Assembly: GCF_000967655.1 (NCBI RefSeq)
Contig: NZ_JXYA01000039.1
Coordinates: 1 to 56,231, forward strand
Direction: 5' to 3'
DNA length: 56,231 nucleotides
Source: Pseudoalteromonas rubra
Lineage (GTDB): Bacteria > Pseudomonadota > Gammaproteobacteria > Enterobacterales > Alteromonadaceae
Shown here: in pieces, positions 33,160-41,615 of the stretch
How the letters are laid out: each line of letters starts with the position of its first letter
Position numbering within the stretch: position 1 is the stretch's first letter
Program-made: the position numbers and the translations under genes
The notes under the pieces: generated by a model
The model's input: only the letters and a program-made list of their open reading frames with translations
What the model was told of the DNA's origin: nothing
Databases searched by the model: none

Positions 33160-34104
33160 TTATTTGAGGTCGATGCTCAAGGCGCAGTGATCTGCCAGCA
33201 TCTTGTCTGGGTCCATATCTGCAAAATAATGGAACTGAGCACTGCCCGACTGATAGTGGTCTTGCATGGTTTTGGCAACAAGAATATGGTCGATAGGCGC
33301 CGGGTAGTAGGGGTGGCAACCGGTTAGCATCTGGTTGGCGTTAAATACTGGCGCCTTGGCTACATTGTTAGGCTGTGCATTTGCCGCTCCCTGCGGAAAA
33401 TACAAATCCCGGCTGAGGCGGTTGAATGGGGCTGTCAGACGGTGATTAAAGTCGCCCAGAACAATAAAATCGGCCTTCGCTTTGGCCTTTTCCTCTACCC
33501 AGTTATCCAAAATGGGTGCCTGTTTGGACAGCAGTTTACAGGCTTCCTTGTCGGAGCGTTGGTAGTCATCAACAAAACAGCCGCTTTTGAGGTGCACATT
33601 TAACAGGTGCAATGCTTCACCCCGGTGGGTCAGCTGGATCTCAAGCCCGTTTCTGAGGCCCGGCTTTACGGCTGAAAAAGCGCTGTGCTGCACTATTTTA
33701 TCAATGGTCAGCGGCTTTTTGACCACAAAGGCGATTTTTTGCTGTGTCGACTTATTACCGCTTTTACGACAGGTATATGTTTTGCTGTCGGCTCTGTCTG
33801 ACATCACAACATGCCAGTCTTGCTCACTGAATACCTGTTGCACTGCCGCGGCAGAGGCCACTTCCTGAAGTGCAATCACATCGGCATTAAGCGACTGCGC
33901 ATACTGTTTAAGGGCCTGAATGTCTTTTGCACTTCGAGGCTTACAGCCCGTGTTGTCTGATGCAGAAAGGTGTTCAATATTCCAGGTTGCAACGCGCAGT
34001 GTTTGCTTTGATGTTGTCTGTTCCTGATGAGAATGCGACAGTGCGGGTGCCGCACAAAGCAGCGCACACAACGTCGCAGCAGGTTTTAGCATAGAGGGAG
34101 TCAT
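33160..34104 (-). CDS. Endonuclease/exonuclease/phosphatase-family exported protein
   Basis: About 314 residues with a signal peptide (ATLCALLCAAPALS). DNase-I-like fold motifs are visible in order: LRVATWNIEHL, DVIALQEVAS, LNVHLKSGC, FIVLGDFNHRL and, at the end, PIDHILVAK...DHCALSIDL. These supply the metal-binding Glu, the Asn/Asp of GDFN and the catalytic His of DHCA. The family includes nucleases, phosphodiesterases and sphingomyelinases. ATG 34104 is chosen; the frame opens at TTG 34131, and neither has a strong ribosome site. Periplasmic or secreted. Confidence 0.8.
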   Translation of the reverse strand: MTPSMLKPAATLCALLCAAPALSHSHQEQTTSKQTLRVATWNIEHLSASDNTGCKPRSAKDIQALKQYAQSLNADVIALQEVASAAAVQQVFSEQDWHVVMSDRADSKTYTCRKSGNKSTQQKIAFVVKKPLTIDKIVQHSAFSAVKPGLRNGLEIQLTHRGEALHLLNVHLKSGCFVDDYQRSDKEACKLLSKQAPILDNWVEEKAKAKADFIVLGDFNHRLTAPFNRLSRDLYFPQGAANAQPNNVAKAPVFNANQMLTGCHPYYPAPIDHILVAKTMQDHYQSGSAQFHYFADMDPDKMLADHCALSIDLK

Positions 34105-34321
34105 AAAGCGTCTAAATTCATAAAATTGCAATAGTGATATAGTGTATCAAGATTATTGCCATTTGATGATAGTGCCGGGCGCTTTTGTGTTGAATGTACT
34201 CAAAATGACGTTAACTTAGCTGTTAATGGTTTTAGCCTGAGCAAAAACAGCGCTTTATTGAAAAGTAAACTGGTTAGTGCAAAAATACCCAAAGGACAGT
34301 GAGATAAAATGAACCCGCACA

Positions 34322-34930
34322 ATGACCGTTAAAGTTACCCGCAGCATGCTGAAACGCCAGGCTATTATTGATGGTGCCCTGAGCGCCTTTCAGCAATATG
34401 GTGTCAGTGACACCAGCATGGATAAAATTGCCGAAACAGCCCAGGTTTCAAAGCGCACCGTTTACAATCACTTTGAGAGCAAAGAGCAGTTAGTCACGCA
34501 TATCATTAAAGAGATCTGGCAGCAGAACATTCTCACATGTGATATCGAATATGATGCTGACATTGCACTGGACGCACAGCTGACAGCGTTACTTAAAAAT
34601 GAGCTGGACTTTCTGAGTAACCAAAATTTGCAGGAGCTGATCCGGGTCGCGATTGGGTATTGCCTGTTTAACCCCGATATTTTTACGGCTGAAATGAGCG
34701 AGTTTTTCGACCAGGAAACGGCGTTGATCCGCTGGATCAAACAGGCCATGTTGCAAGGCCGCCTGCGTCAGGCCGACCCTCAGGTGGCGCATGCGCAGCT
34801 GATCAGCCTGCTGAAGGGGCAAGCGTTCTGGCCGCAGATTTTGCATCAACAGCCGGTGCTGAGCAGTGACCAAATAGACACGCTCGCAGCTGAAACCGTG
34901 GCCTTCTTTTTGGCCTATTACCGAGCTTAA
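34322..34930 (+). CDS. TetR-family transcriptional regulator
   Basis: A 202-residue repressor-type protein. The helix-turn-helix is at residues about 27-55 (TSMDKIAETAQVSKRTVYNHFESKEQL), followed by a helical ligand-binding domain. GTGAG near 34299 precedes ATG 34309, which opens a seven-codon frame (MNPHNDR) overlapping the TetR start at 34322; the two may be coupled. Its target is not evident: the EEP gene is divergent upstream and the DM13 gene is downstream. Confidence 0.85.
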   Translation: MTVKVTRSMLKRQAIIDGALSAFQQYGVSDTSMDKIAETAQVSKRTVYNHFESKEQLVTHIIKEIWQQNILTCDIEYDADIALDAQLTALLKNELDFLSNQNLQELIRVAIGYCLFNPDIFTAEMSEFFDQETALIRWIKQAMLQGRLRQADPQVAHAQLISLLKGQAFWPQILHQQPVLSSDQIDTLAAETVAFFLAYYRA

Positions 34931-35097
34931 TTACGCAAACGCCTGTATTGGCAGTTTGCACAGAGCCAAAACAAAAGGGATGTAAGCCACTTAGCTCACC
35001 TCGGTTACGCCTTCCAGTCAAAACTCTGAGTGTATTATCCGGCAGTGCGCTCAGTTGTACTACACTTTAGCTCATCTGCCATTAAGGAAAAGACATA

Positions 35098-35571
35098 ATG
35101 ACATTACGCGCGCTCACTCTCATAATCACTCACGGCCTGGTTGGCTTTGCCGGCTTTGCGGGCGGCGTTTATATGCTGCCTATTTTAACTGCGCCCCCAG
35201 CGCCGAATGAGGGGGCTGTTATGGCAGCCTCTTTAGGGGCCGACTTCTCAGCACAATTTCGCAAATCTTTGCAAGACAGCGATGCATTGCACTGGGGCGA
35301 GGGTATGGTGTCCATCAGCAAAGATCACATCACCTTGCTTGGCGAGCTGGCCCCGGGGCCCGATTATCGTTTGTATCTGTCACCTCAATTTGTTGAAACA
35401 GAAGCCGAATTTAACCGCCTCAAAGCCAGCATGGTTGAGGTGGGCGACATTAAAACCTTTAGTAACTTTGTGGTTGATGTACCCGAGCAAATCAATCCGG
35501 CAGATTACAATACGGTGATTGTCTGGTGTGAAGCCTTTGGCGAGTTTATTACGGCGGCACAGTATCAGTAG
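35098..35571 (+). CDS. DM13-domain membrane-anchored protein
   Basis: A 157-residue protein with an N-terminal helix (residues 5-29). The DM13 domain runs about 60-155: LHWGEGMVSIS, LGELAPGPDYRLYLSPQFVETEAEFNRLK, VGDIKTFSNFVVDVP and YNTVIVWCEAFGEFITAAQY. The Cys of VIVWCEAF is the proposed redox or ligand residue in the family. DM13 proteins are thought to act in electron transfer or hydroxylation, with little direct proof. AAGGAAAAG lies before ATG 35098. Confidence 0.85.
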   Translation: MTLRALTLIITHGLVGFAGFAGGVYMLPILTAPPAPNEGAVMAASLGADFSAQFRKSLQDSDALHWGEGMVSISKDHITLLGELAPGPDYRLYLSPQFVETEAEFNRLKASMVEVGDIKTFSNFVVDVPEQINPADYNTVIVWCEAFGEFITAAQYQ

Positions 35572-35593
35572 ACTGCGCTTGTTGAATGAAAGC

Positions 35594-35629
35594 GGGAAAA
35601 GTTTACACGTTTCATCGTAAACTTTTCCC
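35594..35629. terminator. Bidirectional terminator
   Basis: GGGAAAAGTTTAC (35594-35606) and GTAAACTTTTCCC (35617-35629) form a perfect 13-bp stem between the convergent DM13 and Pmp3 genes, 10 bp from the latter's stop. Confidence 0.75.
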
Positions 35630-35639
35630 AATTGAATTG

Positions 35640-35798
35640 TTACTTTTTCGCAATCACCCAGACAGCATGAAGCACGCCCGGGAAGTAGCCTAATAGTGTC
35701 AGAAGCAAGTTGAGCCAAAACGATGCGCCCAGCCCCACTTGCAGAAATACGCCCAGCGGCGGCAGCAGGATTGCAATAATTACTCTGAGAATATCCAT
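35640..35798 (-). CDS. yqaE: Pmp3/YqaE-family small membrane peptide
   Basis: A 52-residue protein too short for common ORF cut-offs. It reads MDILRVIIAILLPPLGVFL, then QVGLGASFWLNLLLTLLG and YFPGVLHAVWVIAKK: two membrane helices with the LPPLGV and LTLLGYFPGVLHA signatures of the UPF0057/Pmp3 family. A perfect AGGAGG lies 6 nt before its ATG. Members are stress-related membrane peptides influencing ion balance in yeast and plants; the bacterial role is unclear. Convergent with DM13. Confidence 0.92.
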   Translation of the reverse strand: MDILRVIIAILLPPLGVFLQVGLGASFWLNLLLTLLGYFPGVLHAVWVIAKK

Positions 35799-35932
35799 AA
35801 TTCCTCCTAATATTGAATGAAACAGTGTGTGCGATTGACCCCCTGACTTAAGCAGGACTTATACCAGTTACAGGGTGGACTGAAAATTGCTCCTAACTTT
35901 GCAAGAACTCAGTAACTTATAAGCGAGCAGGT

Positions 35933-36382
35933 ATGTCGGGTGTCGATTTTGATCTGATCATCTATCATCTTTTTAAAATAGGCGTGGCGTTTATGTTGAC
36001 TTTGCCCATGGCCGTAAATCGTGAAAAAAAGTCAGACAGTGCCGGGCTCAGAACTTTTCCGCTCGTCACCATTGCGTGCTGCGCTTTTGCACTGGTTGGT
36101 ATTGATGTTTTTGAGCAGGGCGATGCCCAGGCTCGGGTTGTCTATGGCGTGATCACCGGGATTGGTTTTATCGGTGGCGGGGCGATTTACAAATGCGACC
36201 GTCATATAGAAGGGACGGCAACAGCCGCAGGGATCTGGCTGACCGGGGCGATTGGGATCTCGGTAGCCTACAGCCGTTACGAAATTGCCATTGTGCTGAG
36301 TCTGACCAGCTATTGTGTCTTTAAGTTACTTGAGCATTACAAAATAAAACCGCAGCCTGTTCAGGGGGGTGATCATGTTTGA
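35933..36382 (+). CDS. MgtC/SapB-family membrane protein
   Basis: A 149-residue membrane protein with four or five helices. MAVNREKKSDSAGLRTFPLVTIACCAFAL and GVITGIGFIGGGAIYKCDRHIEGTATAAGIWLTGAIGI are the family signatures. MgtC proteins adjust membrane potential or magnesium/phosphate homeostasis, some by inhibiting ATP synthase. Only the hydrophobic domain is present; the C-terminal ACT-like domain of MgtC is absent, which is the SapB-type form. Its stop overlaps the next start, so the DUF2254 protein is likely co-made. Confidence 0.85.
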   Translation: MSGVDFDLIIYHLFKIGVAFMLTLPMAVNREKKSDSAGLRTFPLVTIACCAFALVGIDVFEQGDAQARVVYGVITGIGFIGGGAIYKCDRHIEGTATAAGIWLTGAIGISVAYSRYEIAIVLSLTSYCVFKLLEHYKIKPQPVQGGDHV

Positions 36383-37718
36383 GTCCATTCAGCTTAGAGG
36401 CATATACCTTAGGGTGATCAATAGCATCGGATTTTATCCGGCGCTTTTGGTGGTCATCTCTATGATTTTGTCGATTGCTTTTGTCTCCGTGGAGTACCTG
36501 GGCTTTATTCAGGCGTTAAAAGTGCGCATGGCTTTTTTCCTGGTAGATACAGAAGAAAATGCCAGAGCAATACTGACGGTGCTAATCGGCAGTGTCATTT
36601 CTCTCACTGTATTTAGTTTCTCTATGGTGATGGTGGTGCTCAATACCGCGGGCTCCAATCTATCGCCACGCCTTATCCCAGGGCTGGTTACCAGAAAGCC
36701 GCACCAGCTGGTACTGGGCTTCTACCTGGGCACGATCATCTTTTCGACGATTATGTTGATCAATCTGGATAAGCAAGGCTCTGTCTCTGATGTGGCCAAG
36801 ATCCCTTCTCTGGGGATCTTGTTCGCGCTGTTAATGGGTTTAGTCTCACTGATTTTATTTGTGTATTTTATTCACTCCATTTCGCGTGAGGTTCAGGTCG
36901 ACAACGTACTCGACCGTTTGTTTCGTAAAACCAAGCAAGGCATTACTGAGGTGATTGCACAGCAGGCAAAGAGCAAAGGACACGATTTACCGGATGTGAG
37001 CCACTGGTATCCGTTAACCAGCTTGTCCGATGGCTATTACAAGGGCATGGATAAATCCAGGCTGCTTAAGGTGGCAAAAAAGCACAACCTGACTTTGTAC
37101 ATCACCATTGCCCAGTCTGATTTTGTCTTTAAAGGGCAAACCATTTTGCTGTGTAATGAAGACATTGACACACAGGATGAACTGCATCAGGAGATCAATG
37201 CCTGCATCATTTTTTATGTCGAAGAATACGTGAGCGATCACTATAGCTATGGACTCAAGCAGATCTCAGAAATTGCCGTGAAGGCACTCAGCCCGGGGAT
37301 CAATGACCCGGGCACCGCTGCAAAAGCCATCGATATATTATGTGTGTTGCTGATCCGCGCATTACCCCTGGCAGGCTATACCTGCATAGACGAAGAAGAC
37401 AGTGAAGCGCCTGCTATGTTCTGTTGTGAACCTTCTTTTGAACGTATCGTGTTCGATAATCTGGTGCAGATAAAGTCATACGCCAAAAGTGATGTGTTTG
37501 TGGTGTGCAAGCTGATCCGCTCGGTGCACAGGGTACTGATATCTGTTGATGATCCCCAGAAGCAGGAGGTACTGTTTTTGTACATGCAGTCTATTGTATG
37601 CGATGCCAGCGCGGCACTGGACAACCAGTTTGATAAAGCAAAAATTATCAGCGCCCTGAAGGAGGTTCAGAGCACAGACCCCGAATACGCTGAGCAGCTG
37701 CTCAAGGGGTTAGCTTGA
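36375..37718 (+). CDS. DUF2254 membrane protein
   Basis: A 447-residue protein. Four N-terminal helices lie at about residues 15-40, 72-95, 118-135 and 148-170; ARAILTVLIGSVISLTVFSFSMVMVVLNTAGSNLSPRLIPGLV is the DUF2254 hallmark. The cytoplasmic part holds ISEIAVKALSPGINDPGTAAKAID, a second conserved block. Function unknown. ATG 36375 lies inside the MgtC gene (8-bp overlap); the frame also offers GTG 36369. Co-transcription with a MgtC/SapB gene points to a joint role in ion or membrane homeostasis. Confidence 0.8.
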   Translation: MFESIQLRGIYLRVINSIGFYPALLVVISMILSIAFVSVEYLGFIQALKVRMAFFLVDTEENARAILTVLIGSVISLTVFSFSMVMVVLNTAGSNLSPRLIPGLVTRKPHQLVLGFYLGTIIFSTIMLINLDKQGSVSDVAKIPSLGILFALLMGLVSLILFVYFIHSISREVQVDNVLDRLFRKTKQGITEVIAQQAKSKGHDLPDVSHWYPLTSLSDGYYKGMDKSRLLKVAKKHNLTLYITIAQSDFVFKGQTILLCNEDIDTQDELHQEINACIIFYVEEYVSDHYSYGLKQISEIAVKALSPGINDPGTAAKAIDILCVLLIRALPLAGYTCIDEEDSEAPAMFCCEPSFERIVFDNLVQIKSYAKSDVFVVCKLIRSVHRVLISVDDPQKQEVLFLYMQSIVCDASAALDNQFDKAKIISALKEVQSTDPEYAEQLLKGLA

Positions 37719-37863
37719 ACCACGATGCTGACAATGCACATAGGTTAAAGCGGACATTAATAAAACTATCATCCACTGTTCCCACTTCGGTAATAGAGCC
37801 CCTCTATGGTTGTTTTCCTTAACAATAAAAACGTTTTCTTTTGGCGTAAACTTAGGAATAACA

Positions 37864-39294
37864 ATGAAAAAAATAACTTATCTCTCTGCTGTTATTGCGG
37901 CTTTGCTGTTGACTGGCTGTGATGATGACAACACCGAAGTGGTTGAAGTAGAAAAAGCGGTCGTGACCACAGACACCAAAACTCAGGTCGTGGAAGTCGA
38001 AAAAACGGTGGTCGTCACCGACACAGTGACGGAAATCAAAACAGTAGAAGTACCGGTGGTTGTTGAAGTACCGGCTGGTGGTGCCAACAACATGCAAGTG
38101 GGTACGCGTCCGGATTTTCTGGTACAGGATATGGATGAAGGTGAGCTGAAAGACAAACTGGCCCAATGTGCAAATGGCCCGTTTTACAAAACTGACTTCT
38201 CGATTGGCCACCGTGGTGCGCCGATGCAGTTCCCTGAACACACCAAAGAGTCTTACCTGGCAGCGGCCAAAATGGGCGCGGGTATTTTGGAGTGTGACGT
38301 GACCTTCACCAAAGACAAAGAGCTGGTGTGCCGCCACTCTCAGTGCGACTTGCACACCACCACCAACATTCTTGAAACCGACTTAGCCGAGAAATGTTCA
38401 ATCCCGTTTGTACCGGCTGACCCTGAAAATGGCGTTGTGGCGCAGGCTAAGTGCTGTACCAGCGACATTACCCTGGCGGAATTTAAAACGCTGGAAGGCA
38501 AAATGGATGCATCGAACCCAAATGGGACCACAGTCGCTGAGTACATGAATGGCACGTCTAACTGGCGCACCGACCTGTATGCCAGCCGCGGCACGCTGAT
38601 GACCCATGCCGAAAGTATTGATTTATTCAAAGCGCTGGGTGTAAAAATGACGCCGGAACTGAAGTCGCCTTCCGTGACTATGCCGTTCGATGGCTTCTCG
38701 CAGCAGGACTATGCACAGAAGATGATCGACGAATATAAGTCCGCGGGTGTAGAACCTAAGCATGTCTGGGCGCAGTCATTTAACCGTGACGACATCAACT
38801 ACTGGATTGCCCAAAATCCGGAGTTTGGCGCGCAGGCCGTGTATCTGGATGACCGCTATGACGCGCAAAACGTGGATAATGAGCAGGGCGTGACGGCTCA
38901 GCAGCTGGTCAACAATCCTGAATTGCTTGTACCGACCATGGCCGAGTTAGCAGCCGATGGCGTGAAGATCATTGCACCTCCTATGTGGGTGCTGGTCACC
39001 GAAGAAAACGGTGAAATGGTGCCGTCGGCCTATGCCAAGGCTGCCCGTGAGGCAGGGCTTGGGATCATCACCTGGACACTGGAGCGCTCTGGTCACCTTA
39101 CCGAAGGGGGAGGTTGGTACTATCAGAGTGTTAATGGCGCACACCGTGGCGATGGCATGATCAATAACGACGGTGATACCTTTAAGCTACTGGATGTACT
39201 GGCTAAAGACGTGGGCGTAATGGGCGTATTCTCTGACTGGCCGGCCACAACTACTTACTATGCAAGCTGCATGGGTATGCCTGCGAGCATCTGA
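37864..39294 (+). CDS. Glycerophosphodiester phosphodiesterase lipoprotein
   Basis: A 476-residue GlpQ-like enzyme. The signal peptide ends in LLLTGC (lipoprotein Cys18). A repetitive acidic Val-rich linker (VEVEK units, about residues 23-72) separates it from the catalytic domain. GDPD motifs follow: FSIGHRGAPMQFPEHTKESYLAAAKMGAGILECDVTFTKD, CRHSQCDLHTT and later LGIITWTLERSG. HRGAP supplies the catalytic His and Arg, and ILECDV the metal ligands. It hydrolyses glycerophosphodiesters to glycerol-3-phosphate, here at the cell surface or periplasm. TTAGGAATA lies before ATG 37864. A strong terminator follows. Confidence 0.85.
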   Translation: MKKITYLSAVIAALLLTGCDDDNTEVVEVEKAVVTTDTKTQVVEVEKTVVVTDTVTEIKTVEVPVVVEVPAGGANNMQVGTRPDFLVQDMDEGELKDKLAQCANGPFYKTDFSIGHRGAPMQFPEHTKESYLAAAKMGAGILECDVTFTKDKELVCRHSQCDLHTTTNILETDLAEKCSIPFVPADPENGVVAQAKCCTSDITLAEFKTLEGKMDASNPNGTTVAEYMNGTSNWRTDLYASRGTLMTHAESIDLFKALGVKMTPELKSPSVTMPFDGFSQQDYAQKMIDEYKSAGVEPKHVWAQSFNRDDINYWIAQNPEFGAQAVYLDDRYDAQNVDNEQGVTAQQLVNNPELLVPTMAELAADGVKIIAPPMWVLVTEENGEMVPSAYAKAAREAGLGIITWTLERSGHLTEGGGWYYQSVNGAHRGDGMINNDGDTFKLLDVLAKDVGVMGVFSDWPATTTYYASCMGMPASI

Positions 39295-39323
39295 TCCGAC
39301 AAATTTAATCTTAACCTGTAGTT

Positions 39324-39356
39324 AAAGCCGCAGCTTTCAGTCTGAGCTGCGGCTTT
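39324..39356 (+). terminator. Intrinsic terminator
   Basis: AAAGCCGCAGCT (39324-39335) and AGCTGCGGCTTT (39345-39356) form a 12-bp stem followed by TTTG. It lies between the convergent GDPD and MipA genes and can serve both. Confidence 0.8.
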
Positions 39357-39363
39357 TTTGTGT

Positions 39364-40134
39364 TTAAAAGAACTTACTGAACAGCAGACGCACGGCAAAA
39401 CTGCCATCGCTGTCTACCAGGGGGCTGTCGGTGATACTGTCGTCAAACCAGGTGTAATCAAACGCAAGCTGAGTAAAGCCGCCAAAGAACATGGGCGTTG
39501 AGACTGAAAAGCCCAATGCCACATTGGTGGCATTGTCACCCTGGTAATAGGCGCGGGTATTGGTGACTTCGGTTTGTCTGACGCCGTAATAATAGTCTAC
39601 ATGACTACTATCTAGGTAGCTTACCTTGAGGCTGGGCTCGTAGAAAAAAGGACCAGATTTAAATACCTTGGCAACACCACCCGATAACTCGTAGCCGTCC
39701 GACTTATCCAGCACATCGTGGACCGCAGAGACATTAAGCTTCCAGTTGCTTCGCTCGTACTTGATGCCAATACCCGCATCCATCGAAAAGTCACGCTCAG
39801 CCATGCCCTTAAACACATCGCTGTCTGATTCGTCAAAGCCCTGGAAACGCGGGGCGGCTTGCAGCAGGATCTCAATGTCGTTGACTTCCAGCACCTCATA
39901 GCTGATGAAAGGCCCCAAAACGGAGAGTTTGTCGCCCCGATAGCCGAGGATGGGAAGCGGGATCACGCGTCTGTCGTAGCCCTGATAAATTTCTTCACTG
40001 ACACCGAGCCCGATGCCATATAAAAATCCTTTCGGTTCTAACTGGGCTCGTGCCGCGCCCCGTTCGTCGGTTTGTGCCTGCAGTGGTAGCGCGGCGGCCA
40101 ATAAGGCGCCAATACAAAGTGCGTGTTTTAACAT
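39364..40134 (-). CDS. MipA/OmpV-family outer-membrane protein
   Basis: A 256-residue beta-barrel with a signal peptide (residues 1-20, cut at LQA-QT). YGIGLGVSEEIYQGYDRRVIPLPILGYRGDKLSVLGPFISYEV opens the barrel as in MipA/OmpV proteins. It ends in FAVRLLFSKFF, with the terminal Phe expected of outer-membrane barrels. Members scaffold murein synthesis (MipA) or serve as minor porins. Downstream it converges on GDPD. Confidence 0.85.
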   Translation of the reverse strand: MLKHALCIGALLAAALPLQAQTDERGAARAQLEPKGFLYGIGLGVSEEIYQGYDRRVIPLPILGYRGDKLSVLGPFISYEVLEVNDIEILLQAAPRFQGFDESDSDVFKGMAERDFSMDAGIGIKYERSNWKLNVSAVHDVLDKSDGYELSGGVAKVFKSGPFFYEPSLKVSYLDSSHVDYYYGVRQTEVTNTRAYYQGDNATNVALGFSVSTPMFFGGFTQLAFDYTWFDDSITDSPLVDSDGSFAVRLLFSKFF

Positions 40135-40161
40135 AGAGTGTCCTTATCTGGGTTTATTATT

Positions 40162-40212
40162 CGCTCATCAAGGTGACATGATGAGCGTAAGCCTGAACAA
40201 TGCGTCAGGCTT
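40162..40212. terminator. Two tandem hairpins downstream of the DUF1501 gene
   Basis: CGCTCATCA/TGATGAGCG (40162-40170, 40179-40187) and AAGCCTGA/TCAGGCTT (40189-40196, 40205-40212) follow each other within 51 bp. They sit between the MipA start and the DUF1501 end, so they most likely end the DUF1800-DUF1501 transcript. Confidence 0.65.
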
Positions 40213-40251
40213 CTTTTACGAACTATAGACAAGGAACGTTTAGTCTTGATG

Positions 40252-41604
40252 TCACTTAAACAAAGAAAGTGGACCGTTAAAGTGCACCAGGTTGGGGAAG
40301 ATACCGTTGAGCGTGCCTGTGTCCAGGCCCATCCATTGCCCCAGGCTGGCGGCATATTGATCCACAGAGGTGGTCGGAATAAGGCGTCCGCCACCGGCGT
40401 CCAGCTCATGGTTGAGCTCCGACTTTGGAATATCGCCAAAAATGGTGCCGCCATTGACTGCACCACCCATCACAAAATGATGCCCGGCCCAGCCATGATC
40501 GGTGCCATCGCCGTTAATCGCCAGCGTACGGCCAAAGTCCGACGCCGTAAACAAGGTAACCTGCTCACTGAGGCCGAGACTTTCCATTGCGTTATTAAAG
40601 GCCACCAGCGCGCTGTCCAGCGTGGCCTGCAACTTAGGCAGGTTTTGCGCCTGCCCCGAATGGGTGTCGAATCCGCCCATGGCGACCACATAAACCTGCC
40701 TTGATGCGCCCAGTTGCTGGCGCGCAGCAATGCTTTTGCCCACCGTTTGCAGCTGTTTGCCCAAACCCGTGGCCGGGAACTCTGGCAGGGTCACTGTGGT
40801 GTTAGCCTGGGCGGTATTGAACTGACTGTTTGCCTCATAGGCGTTGTTGATGGCATTGGTCAAATCCTGTTGCAGCAGGTTTTGTGAGTTCTGTGCCTGG
40901 TTACTGAAATGGGCAATCAGCTCAGGATGATGGTCAAATTCTTCCAGTGCCTCTATGGTGGCAGCCTGACCATCACTGACATGATACGGAGCAGTTTGTT
41001 TACCGGTGAGCCACAGGGCACCATCGGCGGTGGTGATGGCATTAAACGGTGTATTACCCGTTAAACCTTGCGTCATCAGGGCGTCATTCATTAACCCTCC
41101 CCAGCCAAACTGGGCGCCCTCGGCGGCACCCGACATCCAGGTTGATTGCTGATCGTTGTGTGAGAACAAGCGGGACGGCAATCTGGCGGTGTCCTGGGCA
41201 ATCATGCTGGCGGTCACCGGGCGCAACAAGGGCCCCACGTTGCCCACCACAGCCACTTTATTTTGCTGATACAGGCCTGCTAACCCGGCTAACTCAGGGG
41301 GCAGAGCGAAGCGGCGAGAGTCAAATCGACCCGGCGTTGCTATGGGTAACAGGTTTGCCTGCGTGCGCGGTGTCGTATATTTGCCCAGCAAGCTTTGCCG
41401 GTGACCGGCCCACTGCGTATAACTGGGCTCATCGAAAGGGATAATGGTGTCGTGGTTGTCCATGCCGCCGTATAAAAACACGCATACCAGGGCTTTGTAA
41501 TCACTGTTTTGAGCCGGACTGTTTGCCAGCGCCTGACCTAACCGAAACATCGAGGACGCCATTAAGGAGGCCCCACCGAGTTTGATAAAATCACGTCTGT
41601 TCAT
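40252..41604 (-). CDS. DUF1501 protein (Tat-exported)
   Basis: A 450-residue protein of the DUF1501 (sulfatase-like) family. The N-terminus MNRRDFIKLGGASLMASSMFRLG is a twin-arginine signal. ALVCVFLYGGMDNHDTIIPFDEPSY, ASRQVYVVAMGGFDTHSGQ, VTLFTASDFGRTLAINGDGTDHGWAGHHFVMGG are family blocks with conserved Asp/His residues suggesting metal binding. It starts 11 bp after the stop of the DUF1800 gene, in one operon. The pair is widespread, probably acting together on a periplasmic or surface substrate that remains unidentified. Confidence 0.85.
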   Translation of the reverse strand: MNRRDFIKLGGASLMASSMFRLGQALANSPAQNSDYKALVCVFLYGGMDNHDTIIPFDEPSYTQWAGHRQSLLGKYTTPRTQANLLPIATPGRFDSRRFALPPELAGLAGLYQQNKVAVVGNVGPLLRPVTASMIAQDTARLPSRLFSHNDQQSTWMSGAAEGAQFGWGGLMNDALMTQGLTGNTPFNAITTADGALWLTGKQTAPYHVSDGQAATIEALEEFDHHPELIAHFSNQAQNSQNLLQQDLTNAINNAYEANSQFNTAQANTTVTLPEFPATGLGKQLQTVGKSIAARQQLGASRQVYVVAMGGFDTHSGQAQNLPKLQATLDSALVAFNNAMESLGLSEQVTLFTASDFGRTLAINGDGTDHGWAGHHFVMGGAVNGGTIFGDIPKSELNHELDAGGGRLIPTTSVDQYAASLGQWMGLDTGTLNGIFPNLVHFNGPLSLFK

Positions 41605-41615
41605 GGGCTTTGCTC

